Assembly (NCBI GenBank): GCA_010645155.1
Contig: CM021314.1
Location: forward strand, 212,179-276,178
Source: Tigriopus japonicus
Lineage: Eukaryota > Arthropoda > Copepoda > Harpacticoida > Harpacticidae
Reading direction: 5' to 3'
Length of the DNA stretch: 64,000 bases
Part shown: positions 61,998 to 64,000 of the stretch, one piece after another
Layout of the letters: each line of letters opens with the position of its first letter
Position numbering within the stretch: position 1 is the first letter of the stretch
Translations under genes and position numbers: made by a program
The notes under the pieces: model-generated
The model's database searches: none
Told to the model about the DNA's origin: nothing
Seen by the model: the letters and a program-made list of their open reading frames with translations, nothing else

Positions 61998-64000
61998 GAT
62001 GAAGCTGATGGCTGACTGGCTACCTTTTCACGTCCCGATCTAATCCGATTCGGATCATTGTCATCCGTCTCGAGTCTTGGGTTTCTCGTCCAAATCTTAA
62101 GCTGTTCACTCTGTCTAACTCCCGAGAGCCACGAGTTGAACTGATCCAAGCCAGTTATTATCGTGTTGTTCCCTCGCCGCTTTATTACTTTCCAGAGAGA
62201 ACATGTCGTTTCTCTCGTCGTTCGTTCCTTCGTTCGTTCGATCGTCCGTCCGTTCGCTCGTTCTTTGAGCTTCTTTCTCTGAGCTTTTCTTCTTCGCTGC
62301 CTCAACCACGCGCGTTCATCCTCGGAAAGAAGGGTGTGTATGCGTCGCCAGGCGACGAAAAACTTCTGCCGGTCCAAATGACCGCTCACCCACACTCAAC
62401 AGCACTTTTTTCACGTATCATTTTAATCAAATGGCCCAAAACAGCCAGCCAGAGAAACCACTACTGCTACATGTTGATTTTCGTCTTCATTAAAATCCTT
62501 CCTTCTAGCTGAAATGAGGAAGTCCTGCTTACCGACGTCATGAAGGACCTACTAATTAAAACTCTCCACAAGGAAAATACGATTTACAGTAACTCTTGCT
62601 GCATTACGCCCCTCTTTCAAATAGCCCATATAAACGAGTCTCTTTCTGGGGAGACTGATACGCCGGTTAATGTTGCATTTACTGGTTGGTGCAAAGAGGA
62701 CATACAACTCGACAAAATGGAGCGCCGAAGGAGCAAGAAGGAGGCAAAAGCTTCTAATTTTGGCAATAATGCTAATGACTAGCAAATGGATGTTTTTTTT
62801 AAATTTGCAGAGAAGAAAATTTACAAGGTCGGCGGCCCAAGTGAAGACCCCTTAAGACCGTCATAAGTCTTGCAGTTTTCGATAGATCTTTTTCAAATTT
62901 ATCGTTTAAGAATTCCGAAATATCAAGAAATAGAAGTTGTTTTGTCCATATTCCTGTGGAGAGCCTTGGGCATAAATAAGATCAGGACATCGATAAACTG
63001 ATTTGGACAGTTGACACACTTTGGTCCCTTCAGGGGCGGGGCAGAATTTTGGGTTGGAGTGGAGTGCTTGCTTGGTATCTCAACATGCCTCACTTTTAAA
63101 AATAGGCCAAAAAACAGAAGATTATGAGAAACTGTCTCAATCAGACCTGAAATGAACATTGGTTATTATTATGTACTAAAAACGCCAAATTCCACACATG
63201 GACCGCCGACCCTGTAGGGCAACAGTTCTTAAACCAGGGGCCCTGAAGGATTTTTTGAAAAATACCAAGAAGTGAAGTTTTCAAAAAAGTATTTTTACAA
63301 ATGATTTTGAATTTTCTTTCAATTTATTCCATCTTAACAATGCTTCAAAACAATTCATTTTTTTACATAAATTGAAAGTGTCAAGTGTCAAGAGCAAATT
63401 CTTAGAAAGTCCATGCTCTAAGCTTGGCAGTGTTGGTTGTTTCATGTATCAGGGTCGAAATTTCCTTTATCAGCCGTTGAAAGTTGACAATTTTCATGAA
63501 AAGATTGCTTTTCTGAACTCATATTCTTAGATTAACATAGTAGCACCAACAAAATCCTTACGAGGCTCACTTGGTTTATTGGTTTGTTGGTTTAACCACC
63601 CAAATTAGCTGAAGTAGATGTATACAAGGTATAGGGTTTAGGGACAAAAAAAGAGGAAAGAGTGTAAAGTAAAATTATACTGCTATTTATCATATTGCTA
63701 TTGATATTATCATGTGCAGAGGGGTGGGTTGATGGGGCCCTAAGCTTCTAAAAACCCTAGTCCAGGGGTTTCAAGAAATAAGGTTCCCTGATGATCTCAT
63801 TCGCCAACCACCAACTGGCCCGACAAAAATGAAACTTCTTGGACTTTTGCTTCAAAGCAAAAAAAATCCTGCCCATATTAATGACATTTGCAACAAAAAA
63901 ATGTTCAAGGTGATAACAAAAATTGGAATCATATTGGCTCCAAAACGGACGGCAAGAATTCAAACAAGTCGAAAGAATCTAAAAGTATTCGACCGTTTCA
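61998..64000. other. 5' flank of the GPCR gene and intergenic end
   Basis: A CGTT-type simple repeat (ttcgttcgttc and relatives) at about 62215-62262 lies about 220 bp upstream of the GPCR start and is probably in its leader or promoter. The rest shows short frames only. Confidence 0.45.

Overview
The window is nuclear DNA from an animal. Genes are split by introns with GT/AG borders and spread thinly through repeat-rich, AT-leaning intergenic sequence. The ligand-gated channel is closest in motifs to insect Grd, and the other genes also fit an arthropod. My inference is a crustacean, possibly a copepod. There is one run of Ns (34241-34329), so this is a draft scaffold.

Four gene loci are well supported. 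(1) On the + strand, 6752-16606, a Cys-loop GABA receptor subunit of the GRD type in at least 11 coding exons; its true 5' exon and one microexon were not found. (2) On the - strand, 17178-18852, a two-exon gene for a secreted protein with six tandem cysteine-rich repeats, which I cannot assign to a family. (3) On the - strand, 26648-29300, a two-exon gene for a 798-residue SETD7-like SET-domain protein with MORN-like repeats and, unusually, an N-terminal signal peptide. (4) On the - strand, 60123-61997, a single-exon class A GPCR of the FMRFamide-receptor-like type. Weaker coding candidates lie at 976-1670, 29342-29641, 56983-57174 and 57227-57529.

The rest is mostly intergenic or intronic and holds many non-autonomous or decayed mobile elements: a hAT-like MITE with a perfect 8-bp target duplication (37054-37541) and a relic of its right end inside the receptor gene; a mariner/Tc1-like MITE with TA target sites (45657-46112) and a relative at 22731-23148; a probable second hAT-like element (33738-34035); a decayed Tc1-like transposase (55380-56400); a decayed non-LTR reverse transcriptase (49034-50420); two copies of a tRNA-derived SINE (38841-39008, 55070-55300); and several foldback palindromes (13125-13574, 51047-51547, 51716-53000, 58886-58989). 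A 24-bp minisatellite lies at 19251-19539.

The genes do not form a pathway. The receptor subunit and the GPCR are probably both neuronal surface receptors, and the Cys-rich protein and the SET protein both carry signal peptides.
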